A stretch of 63,512 nt of DNA, from assembly GCA_902363575.1 (NCBI GenBank), contig CABJAJ010000009.1, positions 1-63,512 of the forward strand. Reading direction: 5' to 3'. This DNA comes from Rikenellaceae bacterium. Lineage in GTDB: Bacteria; Bacteroidota; Bacteroidia; Bacteroidales; Rikenellaceae. Shown in pieces: positions 16,469-25,371 of the stretch. The notes beneath the pieces are model-generated. The model made no database searches, had not been told where the DNA came from, and saw only the letters and a list, made by a program, of their open reading frames with translations. The translations under genes and the position numbers were made by a program. Positions within the stretch are counted from its first letter, which is position 1. Each line of letters opens with the position of its first letter.

Positions 16469-17713
16469 TCATTGATAACGGATCGATTCGTCGGGTCGTA
16501 TGTAGCTGACGATATAAGCCGGCACGGTCAGCAGCAGCAGGATCACGGCCGCAACCCCGAGGTTCAAGGCGAGCCACCAGCCCCAGCCGAATGCCACGGG
16601 CACCTCGGAAAGCAGGTAGCCGGCGGCATCGAGGCGCACCAGATGGAACGTCCGCTGCACGAGCAGCAGCCCCAGCCCGAACAGGTTGCCCCACACCAGC
16701 CCGCGTCCGATGATCCGCAGCGCACGGTAGAGGAAGATGCGCTGCAGCGACCGGTCGGTCATGCCCATCGCCTTGAGCAGTCCGATCATGCGCGTGCGTT
16801 CCAGCACGAGGATCAGCAGCGCCGAGGTCATGTTGAACAGCGCAACCACCGTCATGATGACGATGATGACCGCCGCATTCACGTCGTGCGCACGGAGCCA
16901 GTCGAAAATATTGGGATAGCGCTCCCTGACGTTGAGCGCCGCGACGTTGCGCGTCTCTTCCGACTCGGAATAGAGAAGGGCCCGTCCCAGACGGCGGGTG
17001 AACTCCTCCACCCGGCCGAAATCCGCGATGCGCACCTCGTAACCCGAAACCTCGTCCGGCGCCCATCCCGACAGCCGTTGGATGTTCCTCAGGTCGGTCA
17101 TCGCCACCTGCCGGTCCATCTCCTCCATCCCGGAATCGTAGATGCCCGAAACCCGGAAGCGGTCGCGGCGGGGCGCCTCGCCCGGTTCGACGAAGAGCAT
17201 TTCGACCCGGTCGCCGACCGCGAGCGCAAGCTCGCCGGCCACCGCGCGGCCGATCAGCACGTCTTTTGTGCGGATCGAATCGCCCACACGCGGCAGCGCC
17301 CCCTCGACAAGGTGATCCGCGAGGAACGACCAGTCGTACTGCCCGTCCACCCCCTTGAGCATCACGCCCTGCATCCCCGCGTCCGTGCGGACGATAGCCC
17401 CGCGCACGGCATAGGGGCTGAGCGAAGAGAACCCCTCGACCGAGCGGATGATGCGTTCGAGCTCGCCGCCCAGCCTGACGGGTTGCGACTCCAGCGAGCG
17501 CAGGCTGCGGAGATCCGCGACTTCCACATGGGCCATGAAGCCGACGACCTTGCGGGTGATCTCCCGCTTGAAGCCCATGATTACGGCGAGCGCGAGGATC
17601 ATCACCGCCAGGCTCACGGCCACCGCCACCACGGCGATACGCACCATCACGCCGGGACGACCGCCGTCGGAAGGGCGGTCGAGCCGCCGCGCGATGAAGA
17701 ATTCGAGATTCAC
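16469..17713 (-). CDS. LolC/LolE-like ABC transporter permease (FtsX fold)
   Basis: A 414-residue membrane protein starting at GTG 17713 with NLEFFIARRL, the usual start of this family; an upstream in-frame ATG at 17755 lies upstream of the predicted transcription start near 17736 and is rejected. One N-terminal membrane segment (about residues 25-48) is followed by a large periplasmic MacB-like domain and three C-terminal segments (about 275-400), matching FtsX/LolCE permeases that extract lipoproteins. The ATPase partner is not in the window. It is the first gene of the operon with menG, a lipoprotein and a SPOR protein. Confidence 0.88.
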   Translation of the reverse strand: MNLEFFIARRLDRPSDGGRPGVMVRIAVVAVAVSLAVMILALAVIMGFKREITRKVVGFMAHVEVADLRSLRSLESQPVRLGGELERIIRSVEGFSSLSPYAVRGAIVRTDAGMQGVMLKGVDGQYDWSFLADHLVEGALPRVGDSIRTKDVLIGRAVAGELALAVGDRVEMLFVEPGEAPRRDRFRVSGIYDSGMEEMDRQVAMTDLRNIQRLSGWAPDEVSGYEVRIADFGRVEEFTRRLGRALLYSESEETRNVAALNVRERYPNIFDWLRAHDVNAAVIIVIMTVVALFNMTSALLILVLERTRMIGLLKAMGMTDRSLQRIFLYRALRIIGRGLVWGNLFGLGLLLVQRTFHLVRLDAAGYLLSEVPVAFGWGWWLALNLGVAAVILLLLTVPAYIVSYIRPDESIRYQ

Positions 17714-17736
17714 CTTTGCCCGGAATTTGCGATATA

Positions 17737-17770
17737 TTTGTGCAAAGTAACACAAATTTTCTTACTTTTG
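17737..17770. promoter_or_regulatory. divergent promoters for LolC operon and SDR operon
   Basis: Plus strand: TACTTTTG at 17763-17770, a perfect TAnnTTTG, with a possible TTTG at 17737-17740. Minus strand: TTACTTTG at 17750-17743, one mismatch. They predict starts near 17777 (plus) and 17736 (minus). Confidence 0.65.
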
Positions 17771-17794
17771 CTCCGGTATAGAGGACAAACGTTT

Positions 17795-18550
17795 ATGAAA
17801 AAACAGGCTATCATCACAGGCGCCACATCCGGCATCGGCCGGGCGACCGCGCTGCGGCTCGCCGCACTGGGTTACGACATCGTCGCCACGGGACGCCGGG
17901 CCGACCGGCTGGAAACCCTCCGCCGGGAGGTCGAGCAGGCGGGTGCCGCCTGCCGCACCCTTTGTTTCGACGTCAGGTCGGAGGCGGAATGCGAGAAATA
18001 CCTCGACCCCATTGAGCAGGTCGATGTGCTGGTCAACAACGCGGGGCTCGCCGCAGGGCTGGAACACATCGACCGGGGCTCCACCGCCGACTGGGACGCC
18101 ATGATCGACACCAACGTCAAGGGGCTGCTTTACGTGACGCGCATCGTCTCGCGGAAAATGGTCGCCGCAGGTTCGGGCCATATCATCAACATCGGCTCGA
18201 TCGCCGGCACGGAGCCCTACGAGAACGGTGCCGTTTACTGCGCCTCGAAACACGCCGTGCACGCCATTTCGCAGGCCATGCGTGCCGACCTGCTCGCAAG
18301 CGGCGTGAAGGTGAGCGAAATCCGTCCCGGCATGGTCGAAACCGAGTTCTCGCTCGTCCGCTTCCACGGCGACCGCGAGCGCGCCGACCGGGTTTACGAC
18401 GGCGTCACGCCCCTCACGGGCGACGACATCGCCGAGGCGATCGCCTGGATCGTGCAGCTCCCGGCCCACATGAACGTGAACGACATGGTGCTGATGCCCG
18501 CGCAGCAGGCCGGCGCCTACTACACCTGCAAAAAAATCTCCAAGCCATGA
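17795..18550 (+). CDS. SDR-family NAD(P)-dependent oxidoreductase
   Basis: A 251-residue classical short-chain dehydrogenase/reductase. The nucleotide-binding TGATSGIG lies at residues 8-15, NNAG near 88, and the catalytic Ser, Tyr and Lys are present in NIGSIAG and YCASK. ATGRRADRL after strand 2 suggests NADP preference. It resembles YdfG-like serine/3-hydroxy acid dehydrogenases, but the substrate is not certain. A longer frame runs upstream, yet the ATG at 17795 is supported by the promoter at 17763 and the family N-terminus. The stop overlaps the next start by 4 nt. Confidence 0.92.
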   Translation: MKKQAIITGATSGIGRATALRLAALGYDIVATGRRADRLETLRREVEQAGAACRTLCFDVRSEAECEKYLDPIEQVDVLVNNAGLAAGLEHIDRGSTADWDAMIDTNVKGLLYVTRIVSRKMVAAGSGHIINIGSIAGTEPYENGAVYCASKHAVHAISQAMRADLLASGVKVSEIRPGMVETEFSLVRFHGDRERADRVYDGVTPLTGDDIAEAIAWIVQLPAHMNVNDMVLMPAQQAGAYYTCKKISKP

Positions 18551-19311
18551 TACACTCCATGTTTCTCCTGCTCCAGGCAGGCTACTACACGCAAGAGCCC
18601 GCCGTCCACCACTACTCGGCGGCAACGATGGGCATGTTCTTCCTGATTATCCTGATCGGCGTAGCCGGCTTCATCGTGCAGGCGCGGTTGCAGTCGGTGT
18701 TCCGCAAATACACCCAGGTTCCCTTCCCCGGCGGACTGACGGGGGCCGAAGTCGCCGAAAAGATGCTGCGGGACAACAACGTCCACAATGTCAAGATCAC
18801 CCACGTGGCGGGCAGCCTGACGGATCATTTCAACCCCCAGACCATGACCGTAAACCTGAGCGACGGGGTCTATTCGAGCCGCAGCGTCGCCGCGGCAGCC
18901 GTCGCATGCCACGAATGCGGCCACGCCGTGCAGCACGCACGCGGCTATGCGCCCCTCACACTGCGCTCGCAGCTGGTACCCGTCGTACAGTTCTCCTCGC
19001 GGGCAGCCACGTGGATCATCATTCTGGGTCTCATCATCCTGGCCACCACCCAGAACGAACTGCTCTGCTGGATCGGCGTGGGCATGATCGCCATGTCGGC
19101 CATCTTTTCGCTCATCACTCTGCCCGTCGAGTATAACGCTTCGGCGCGGGCGCTCGAATGGCTTCAGACGAGCCACACCCTCCAGGGCGCACAGCTCGCA
19201 CAGGCGAAAGAGGCCCTGAGCTGGGCGGCCCGCACCTACCTGGTCGCCGCGCTGAGCGCCATCGCTTCGCTGCTTTACTACATCTTCCTGATCTTAGGGC
19301 GGCGTAATTGA
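18547..19311 (+). CDS. zinc metallopeptidase of the YugP (Zn_peptidase_2) family
   Basis: A 254-residue membrane peptidase. A membrane segment at about residues 27-46 is followed by SVFRKYTQVPFPGGLTGAEVAEK, the active-site HECGH at residues 122-126 in CHECGHAVQHARGY, and further hydrophobic segments at about 150-190 and 225-250. This order is typical of PF04298 proteins, whose substrates are mostly unknown. It overlaps the SDR gene by 4 nt and the SGNH gene by 1 nt, so expression is tied to both. Confidence 0.9.
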   Translation: MIHSMFLLLQAGYYTQEPAVHHYSAATMGMFFLIILIGVAGFIVQARLQSVFRKYTQVPFPGGLTGAEVAEKMLRDNNVHNVKITHVAGSLTDHFNPQTMTVNLSDGVYSSRSVAAAAVACHECGHAVQHARGYAPLTLRSQLVPVVQFSSRAATWIIILGLIILATTQNELLCWIGVGMIAMSAIFSLITLPVEYNASARALEWLQTSHTLQGAQLAQAKEALSWAARTYLVAALSAIASLLYYIFLILGRRN

Positions 19312-20891
19312 TGACTCCCCAGCCGGAAAAGGATTGTACGAACCGGGGGTGGATCGCCCTCACGGCCCTGATCGCGGTACTGGCTGTCATCAGCCTGATT
19401 CCGCCTCAGCGCATCGGCGGGGTCACGCTCCGCCGGGCCAACATCCTTTCCGACCTGGTCCGTTTCGAGGAGGAAGCGGACGCGCTTGCAGCGGACGAAG
19501 CCCCGCTTTTCGACGAATCCGACTTCCACGTCGATCTCGAACAGGTGGCCGAATTGGTGGCCGACACCCTGCCCGCGAGCGTGCAGATCACCTACCGCTG
19601 GCAAACCGGGCCCGCCGACAGCAGCCACCGGGACACATTCCGCCCCGATACGGCCCGCATGCACCCCCGGCTCGTCCCGATCGAGGACTTCGACACCACC
19701 GGCCGGAGCCCCATGAGCGCTTTCTATGCGAAGCTCGCGGCGGGTGAACCGGTGCGGATCGCCGTACTGGGAGATTCATTTATCGAGGGCGATATCCTCA
19801 CGGCCGACCTGCGTGAGAAGCTCCAGTCCGCCTTCGGCGGATCGGGGACAGGCTTCGCGCCGATGGCCTCGCCGCTCACGGGTTTCCGCCGCACCATCCG
19901 CACCCAGTCGCGGGGGTGGAATGCCTACAACATCATGCAGCGGCGCAATGCTCCGGCTCCCTGCCGCGAACGGTTCTATGTCTCCGGATGGGTCTGCCGA
20001 CCCTCGGCGGGGGCGAGCGTGAGGTGGGAGTGCACCGACGCGAAGAGGCACCTCGACTCCTGCGGCCGTGCCCGCATCCTCTTCATCAGCCGCACGGAGA
20101 GCCGCGTGGCTGTCACCCTCGACAACCGGGAGCGGCGCGAGTTCGAGATCGCGGGCGACGAAGCCGTGCGCGAAATCGACGTGCTGGGCCGCATGGGGTC
20201 GCTGACCCTCGAAATACTCTCCGGCAGCGACGGGTTTTACGGCTACGGCGCCTGGTTCGAGGATACGGCGGGGGTGACGGTGGACAACTATTCCGTGCGG
20301 AGCAACAACGGGCAGGCCCTCTTCTGGACGGCTCCGGGGGTCAATGCCCAGATCAACGCGCTGCTCGGCTACGACCTGGTAATCCTCCAGTACGGCCTTA
20401 ATCTGCTGCAAAGCGGCGTACACGCCTATGGCGGCTATGGCCGGCAGATCGAGAACATGATCGCCTACGTGCGGCAATGTTTCCCCACGGCCGCCGTGCT
20501 GGTGATGAGCGTCAGCGACCGCTCCGAGCGCACCGACCAGGGCTTCGTCTCCATGAGTTCGGCGCCTTCGATGGCGCAGGCCCAGCGGCAGGCCGCCCGG
20601 AACGCGGGGGCCGCCTTCTGGAGCACCTATGAAGCTATGCGTTCGCTGGGCGGCATGGCGCGTTTCGTCCAGAACGGCTGGGCGGGCAAAGACTTCACCC
20701 ACATCAACTACGCGGGCGGTCAGCGCGTGGCCTGGTCGCTTTATGACGCGATGCTGAGCGGCGCCCAGGCTGCCCGGGAGCGGGAACGCATATGCACCGC
20801 CTCCGACAACGTGATCGAAGAAACCCTAGCGCTCCGGGTCGATAGCCTTTTCCACGGCATCGCCCCCGCGGTCATTTCCGTCACCCGATGA
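19311..20891 (+). CDS. SGNH/GDSL hydrolase-like periplasmic protein
   Basis: A 526-residue protein with one N-terminal membrane anchor (about residues 13-31) and a large extracytoplasmic part. The SGNH block I is VLGDSFIEGD with the Ser of GDS near residue 156; block V is DFTHIN near the C-terminus with the Asp/His pair. A beta-rich region separates them. Proteins like this pair with MBOAT transferases (AlgX/AlgJ, PatB-like) to place or remove acyl groups on polymers. The MBOAT gene overlaps it by 4 nt. The start at ATG 19311 is favoured over the TTG three bases upstream. Confidence 0.85.
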   Translation: MTPQPEKDCTNRGWIALTALIAVLAVISLIPPQRIGGVTLRRANILSDLVRFEEEADALAADEAPLFDESDFHVDLEQVAELVADTLPASVQITYRWQTGPADSSHRDTFRPDTARMHPRLVPIEDFDTTGRSPMSAFYAKLAAGEPVRIAVLGDSFIEGDILTADLREKLQSAFGGSGTGFAPMASPLTGFRRTIRTQSRGWNAYNIMQRRNAPAPCRERFYVSGWVCRPSAGASVRWECTDAKRHLDSCGRARILFISRTESRVAVTLDNRERREFEIAGDEAVREIDVLGRMGSLTLEILSGSDGFYGYGAWFEDTAGVTVDNYSVRSNNGQALFWTAPGVNAQINALLGYDLVILQYGLNLLQSGVHAYGGYGRQIENMIAYVRQCFPTAAVLVMSVSDRSERTDQGFVSMSSAPSMAQAQRQAARNAGAAFWSTYEAMRSLGGMARFVQNGWAGKDFTHINYAGGQRVAWSLYDAMLSGAQAARERERICTASDNVIEETLALRVDSLFHGIAPAVISVTR

Positions 20892-22393
20892 ACCTCACGG
20901 GCAGCGACCAGATCGTCTCGAAATTGCAGGCGCTCCTGAGCTACGACGCCTCCTCGCCCCTGATTTTCAGCAGCGGCCTCTTCCTCTTTCTGCTGGCCGC
21001 CTTCCTTTTGCTTTACAGCCGACTGAGGTACGCTCCGACGGCCCGCATCTTCTACGTCATCCTCTTTTCGCTCTACTTCTACTACAAGTCGAGCGGCCTC
21101 TACTTCCTGCTGCTGATCCTGGCCGCGACCAGCGATTACTGGATCGCCCGCGGCATCCACCGGGTGCAGAACCGCGCCGGCAGGCGGTGGCTCGTGGCGC
21201 TGAGCGTCGCCGTGAATCTGGGCATGCTCGGCTACTTCAAATACACCAACTTCTTCGTGGAGGCGGCCAACAACCTTTTCGGCGAGGGCTTCCTCCAGTT
21301 CCAGAATATCTTTCTGCCGGTCGGCATCTCGTTTTTCGTCTTTCAGTCGCTCAGCTATACGATCGACATCTACCGCGGACAACTGCAACCCCTGCGCAAC
21401 TGGCCCGACTACCTCTTCTACCTCTCGTTCTTCCCCCAGCTCGTCGCGGGCCCCATCGTCCGGGCGCGGGATTTCATTCCGCAGATCCGACGGAATCCGC
21501 TCGTGGTCACGCGCGAAATGTTCGGGACGGGCGTGGCGTTGATCCTCATCGGCCTGGTGAAGAAAGCCATCATCTCGGACTACATCTCGCTCAACTTCGT
21601 CGATCGCGTGTTCGACGAGCCGCTGCTCTACTCGGGTTTCGAGTGCCTGATGGGGATTTACGGCTATGCCCTGCAAATCTATTGCGACTTCTCGGGCTAC
21701 TCCGACATGGCCATCGGCATCGCGCTGCTGCTCGGCTTCCGCTTTCCCAAGAACTTCGACGCCCCCTACAAGGCGGCCACCATCACCGAGTTCTGGCGCC
21801 GCTGGCATATTTCGCTCTCGACCTGGCTGCGGGACTACCTCTACATCCCCCTGGGCGGCAACCGCAAGGGGCGCATCCGCACCTATGGCAACCTGCTCGT
21901 GACCATGCTGCTGGGCGGCCTGTGGCACGGGGCGGCCGTGCGCTTCATCCTCTGGGGCGGACTGCACGGCGCGGCGCTGGCGCTGCACAAGCTCTGGATG
22001 CGGCTGGTGCCGGGGGCCAAGGCCACGGGCAGAGAGATGCACTGGTGGGTGCGCATCCCCGGCATCCTGCTCACCTTCCACATCGTCTGCCTGGGGTGGC
22101 TCATGTTCCGGGCCGACACGATGCAGACCGTGGAGCTGATGCTCCGCCAGATTTTCGACCACTTCGACGCCCGGATTATCCCCCAGGTGATCGAAGGTTA
22201 CACGGGCGTATTCCTGCTGATCGCACTGGGGTACCTGCTCCACATGCTTCCCGCCTCGGCCGACCGGCTGGCCCGGCAGACCGTCGCCCGCGCACCGCTC
22301 GCCCTGCAGGTGGTGTTGGCCGCGGCGGTCATCTGGTGCGTGATGCAGGTCAAATCGAGCGACATTCAACCTTTCATCTACTTCCAATTCTGA
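20888..22393 (+). CDS. MBOAT-family O-acyltransferase (AlgI/PatA/DltB-like)
   Basis: A 501-residue polytopic membrane protein with about ten or eleven hydrophobic segments. It has the family signatures PVGISFFVFQSLSY, FFPQLVAGPI, CDFSGYSDMAIG and, at the active site, WRRWHIS (His307) and GGLWHG (His347), the invariant catalytic histidine. Such enzymes move acyl groups across the membrane onto polysaccharides, peptidoglycan or teichoic acids. Acceptor is unknown here. It overlaps the SGNH gene by 4 nt, fitting an acyl-transfer pair. Confidence 0.93.
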   Translation: MNLTGSDQIVSKLQALLSYDASSPLIFSSGLFLFLLAAFLLLYSRLRYAPTARIFYVILFSLYFYYKSSGLYFLLLILAATSDYWIARGIHRVQNRAGRRWLVALSVAVNLGMLGYFKYTNFFVEAANNLFGEGFLQFQNIFLPVGISFFVFQSLSYTIDIYRGQLQPLRNWPDYLFYLSFFPQLVAGPIVRARDFIPQIRRNPLVVTREMFGTGVALILIGLVKKAIISDYISLNFVDRVFDEPLLYSGFECLMGIYGYALQIYCDFSGYSDMAIGIALLLGFRFPKNFDAPYKAATITEFWRRWHISLSTWLRDYLYIPLGGNRKGRIRTYGNLLVTMLLGGLWHGAAVRFILWGGLHGAALALHKLWMRLVPGAKATGREMHWWVRIPGILLTFHIVCLGWLMFRADTMQTVELMLRQIFDHFDARIIPQVIEGYTGVFLLIALGYLLHMLPASADRLARQTVARAPLALQVVLAAAVIWCVMQVKSSDIQPFIYFQF

Positions 22394-22400
22394 CACGGCG

Positions 22401-23045
22401 ATGTACGACTTCGACCACGGCGCATTTCTGGCCCTCAATTTCGACGGCGGCTCCTGCATGGACCGCCTGATGCTCACGGTTTCGGGAACAGCCATGTGGC
22501 TCCCGCTCTACGCCCTGATACTTTGGCTCGTGTGGCGTCGCGGAGGGTGGCGCAACGTGCTGCTGTTCACCGTCCTGATGCTCGCGGCGCTCGCTCTCTC
22601 GGATATGGTGGCGGGAATCTTCAAACACAACGGACTGCTCGGGGGCGCACTTCCCGACTTCGCGCCCCGTCCGCGTCCGATGTTCACCCCAGCGCTCGAA
22701 GGGCTCGACATCACGCCCGACTCCCTGCGCACGCTCCGTCAGACAGCCGACGGACGCGAGTGGATCGTGCACGTCCCGCCCCGGGCCATCGGCGGAATGT
22801 ACGGCACCGTCTCGGCGCACGCGGCGACGGTGGTGGCGCTGGCCGTGCTCGCGTGCGGCGTGATCCGCCGCCGCTGGTTCACCTGGCTGATGGTCGTGAG
22901 CACGGTCGTGATCTGCTATTCGCGTATTTACCTGGGCAAGCACTTTCCGATGGACCTCTTCTGGGGCGCGCTGGTCGGCATCGCCCTGGGATGGGCCGCC
23001 CTCTGGGTTTATCGCCGGCTCTCTGTCCGGCTGGGCCGGTCCTGA
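22401..23045 (+). CDS. PAP2-family membrane phosphatase
   Basis: A 214-residue membrane protein of the type 2 phosphatidic acid phosphatase family. The tripartite site is visible: Lys with RPRP in the first loop (KHNGLLGGA to PRPRP), SAHA in place of PSGH (His retained), and SRIYLGKHFPMD, the SRx5HxxxD motif. Five hydrophobic segments fit PAP2. Likely substrates are lipid phosphates such as undecaprenyl pyrophosphate or lipid A phosphates. It lies 7 bp after the MBOAT gene and ends the operon before a strong terminator. Confidence 0.9.
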   Translation: MYDFDHGAFLALNFDGGSCMDRLMLTVSGTAMWLPLYALILWLVWRRGGWRNVLLFTVLMLAALALSDMVAGIFKHNGLLGGALPDFAPRPRPMFTPALEGLDITPDSLRTLRQTADGREWIVHVPPRAIGGMYGTVSAHAATVVALAVLACGVIRRRWFTWLMVVSTVVICYSRIYLGKHFPMDLFWGALVGIALGWAALWVYRRLSVRLGRS

Positions 23046-23063
23046 GCGAACGAACCGAAAACG

Positions 23064-23097
23064 AAACGGCCTGCTCTTCGGAGCAGGCCGTTTTCCC
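23064..23097. terminator. bidirectional terminator
   Basis: A perfect 13 bp stem (23064-23076 with 23081-23093) with a TTCG loop and flanking T/A runs separates the convergent PAP2 and nuclease genes. Confidence 0.88.
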
Positions 23098-23109
23098 CAT
23101 GACGGGACG

Positions 23110-25158
23110 TCAATAGTCCCATTCCGCAAGGTCCCCTCTGCGGGTTCTGACCGCCTCGGGCAGATCGGGGAAAAAGCGCATCCCCATCTTCTCTTCCACG
23201 AAAGAGACGGGCACGATGAAGTCGCCGACCTGCGAAATAGCCGTCGAGCTGCTCGTGGTCATGGTTTCGACCCAGAATGCGATGACCTGCAGTTCGTCCG
23301 CCGTGCAGTCCTGAATGGCTTTCCCTACTTCGACGATCCGTTTGCGGACCGCCATCTTGAATTGGTGGGTGGGCATGACGCACTCTTTCGAGGCCGCACT
23401 GGTCGCTCCGTTGTTCGTGGCGTCGAGTTCGACCATCCGGTCGTCCTCGTAATAACACCCGGCCACGACGTAAAGCGTATCGGCGGGTATCGCGCCGCCC
23501 GAAATCACGGTTTCGATATTTCCCCAGATCGCCCCGAACGGGCTGGGCTCCGAAGGCTGGGGCGCGATGTTGGTGGGACGGAAGGTCTGCATGTTGATCT
23601 CTTCGCCGCTGCCCGGTCGCTCGCGCGACATGCAGAGGTGTCCCCGGCTCCAATAGCCGCTCCCGAAGCCGCCGGTCATCCAGTCGGCCATCCAATAATT
23701 ATAGGTATCGCCCGGATAGGATGGGTAGATTTTCGCCTGCGACGACTCCTCGAGCGCTGGGTCGGGGCCCCAAGGATCGGGCGTGGTGCGGCCGCTCCCC
23801 TCCATATAGCAGCGATGGTGCGGATAGGCCACCCACACGGGGTTGTGCCGCCGCGTGTCGTAACAATAAGTATAGCTTCGCAGGTGTTGGCCCGTGCGCA
23901 GGGTCGTCGTCCAGGTCGTATGCACGAACTGGTCGGCTGCCGGGGCCTCGAAATTGGATGGCAGCTCGGCCCAGCGGTATATGCGCGGCGTCACATCGAT
24001 CCGCTGGCCGCCTCCCCCCGCAAGCAGAACGAGGTCGTCGAAATTCAGGCCGTACTGGCGCGTCACCCCCGTCGGCTTCAGGCGGATGCTGAGGGTTTCG
24101 ACCGGCTCTTCCAGGGTGAAGCCGACTGTCGCCTGCGTCCATGTATTGTAAACGGCCGCTCCCGTGTAGGTCAGCTCCCGCCACGGAGCCCCCTCGCTCC
24201 CGACGGAAAGCGTCACGTCCCCGGCGGGAAAGAGGGTGCCGAAGCAGAGTGTAAAATCTGTCTCTCCGGCAGGCAGCCGAATCCCCGAGACAGTGAAATA
24301 GTCGGTCGAGGCATCGTAAAACATCTTGGCATAGGCCTTTCCCGAGGCACCGGCGTACCTGCCCGCGCTGCCGTAGCTGTCATTCTGGATGCGCACGTTG
24401 TTCACGGAGTAGGTCACGCCGTCCGAGCCGCTGCCCGTCTGCGTTTTCCACGCGTTGTCCACATTGGCCCAGACATTGCCCGGCCCGTCGCCGAAATCGA
24501 GGCTGAAAACAACCTCCCGAGGTTCCGGATCGGCCTTCCGGGTAACGGGAACTTCGCGCCGCACGGCATCCTCCCCCTCGCCCGCAACCACCGTCAGGAC
24601 GAACGTTTCGCCGGCGATCATGCCGGTGACCGTAATCAGGCCGTCGCCACGGCCCGAGTCCGGCGCATAAGTCAGCCCGGCATCGGAGGATGTAACCGTC
24701 CAAGCGGTGTTGCACCTCACCGCGATCTCGTTGTCGGGGCTGCCGGGCACGAACTCCAATGCCTCCGGCGTGAGGGTCAGGGCAGGTTTCTCCGGCTCGG
24801 GAGTTGCATTGCGCACGACGGTAACCGTCTGCGTAAGCCCGCCCGACGATACCGTCAGAGCCGTGCTCCGACCGGCAGGAGCGTCCGTAACGGTAAACGA
24901 GCCGTCACCGTTGCCCGAGCGTTTGTCCACTGTAAGGCCGGATTCCGGTGCAACAGTCCACATCCCGTTGGAACGGACGGTCACGAGGTTCTTCGCCGCG
25001 TCGCTCTCGTCGAAGACCAGCGTTGTCGGCGAGACGATGAGCACGGGCTGCGGCGCAGGCTCCTCTTGGTCGGAGTTTCCGCAGCCCGCAGCGAAAGCAG
25101 CGGCGCAGAAGGCGAGGAGCAGGAATCGGAAAGGGGAAAAGGTCGAAAGGAATCGCAT
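23110..25158 (-). CDS. surface lipoprotein DNA/RNA non-specific endonuclease with BACON-like modules
   Basis: A 682-residue lipoprotein (lipobox AAFAAGC, Cys26). Residues about 38-115 and 125-210 are two BACON-like Ig modules (each with SGNGDGSFTVT or SGRGDGLITVT). Residues about 215-385 form a jelly-roll-like module with aromatic and Gly-rich sequence. Residues about 425-665 are a NUC1-type nuclease with SRGH (504-507), a variant of DRGH in which the His is the general base, and TFRPTNIAPQP plus WGNIE for metal binding. It would degrade DNA or RNA at the cell surface. The SRGH variant is common in Bacteroidota NUC1 proteins. A possible off-spaced box (TACCTTTTG) at 25250-25258 may be its promoter. 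Confidence 0.88.
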   Translation of the reverse strand: MRFLSTFSPFRFLLLAFCAAAFAAGCGNSDQEEPAPQPVLIVSPTTLVFDESDAAKNLVTVRSNGMWTVAPESGLTVDKRSGNGDGSFTVTDAPAGRSTALTVSSGGLTQTVTVVRNATPEPEKPALTLTPEALEFVPGSPDNEIAVRCNTAWTVTSSDAGLTYAPDSGRGDGLITVTGMIAGETFVLTVVAGEGEDAVRREVPVTRKADPEPREVVFSLDFGDGPGNVWANVDNAWKTQTGSGSDGVTYSVNNVRIQNDSYGSAGRYAGASGKAYAKMFYDASTDYFTVSGIRLPAGETDFTLCFGTLFPAGDVTLSVGSEGAPWRELTYTGAAVYNTWTQATVGFTLEEPVETLSIRLKPTGVTRQYGLNFDDLVLLAGGGGQRIDVTPRIYRWAELPSNFEAPAADQFVHTTWTTTLRTGQHLRSYTYCYDTRRHNPVWVAYPHHRCYMEGSGRTTPDPWGPDPALEESSQAKIYPSYPGDTYNYWMADWMTGGFGSGYWSRGHLCMSRERPGSGEEINMQTFRPTNIAPQPSEPSPFGAIWGNIETVISGGAIPADTLYVVAGCYYEDDRMVELDATNNGATSAASKECVMPTHQFKMAVRKRIVEVGKAIQDCTADELQVIAFWVETMTTSSSTAISQVGDFIVPVSFVEEKMGMRFFPDLPEAVRTRRGDLAEWDY

Positions 25159-25328
25159 GGAAAAAAGCTTTGATTGATTATCGATTTCGATGCGTAAAAA
25201 TACGACCGACAACCCCTCCGCCCCTTTTCAGAACGTATATCGCATCTTGCAAAAGGTACATAATACGCTCCCGGGCCGAAAACGGCGATTCCGTCGGGGA
25301 GGCGGACACGTTCTTCGGCAGAATTTAT

Positions 25329-25336
25329 TAACTTTG
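25329..25336 (+). promoter_or_regulatory. -7 box TAACTTTG for lysS
   Basis: Perfect TAnnTTTG match; predicted start near 25343, about 29 nt before the lysS ATG. No clear -33 TTTG. Confidence 0.7.
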
Positions 25337-25371
25337 CACATCAGACAGAACACATAAGCAGCAAACACGAT

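Noticed and set aside
16472..17794. Upstream part of a 692-codon plus-strand frame running into the SDR gene
   Set aside because: The part before 17795 is antisense to the LolC-like gene; the real start has a promoter and the family N-terminus.
20741..22495. 584-codon minus-strand frame opposite the MBOAT gene
   Set aside because: The plus strand has MBOAT catalytic motifs and overlaps its neighbours; the minus frame has low-complexity Glu/Arg/Val sequence only.
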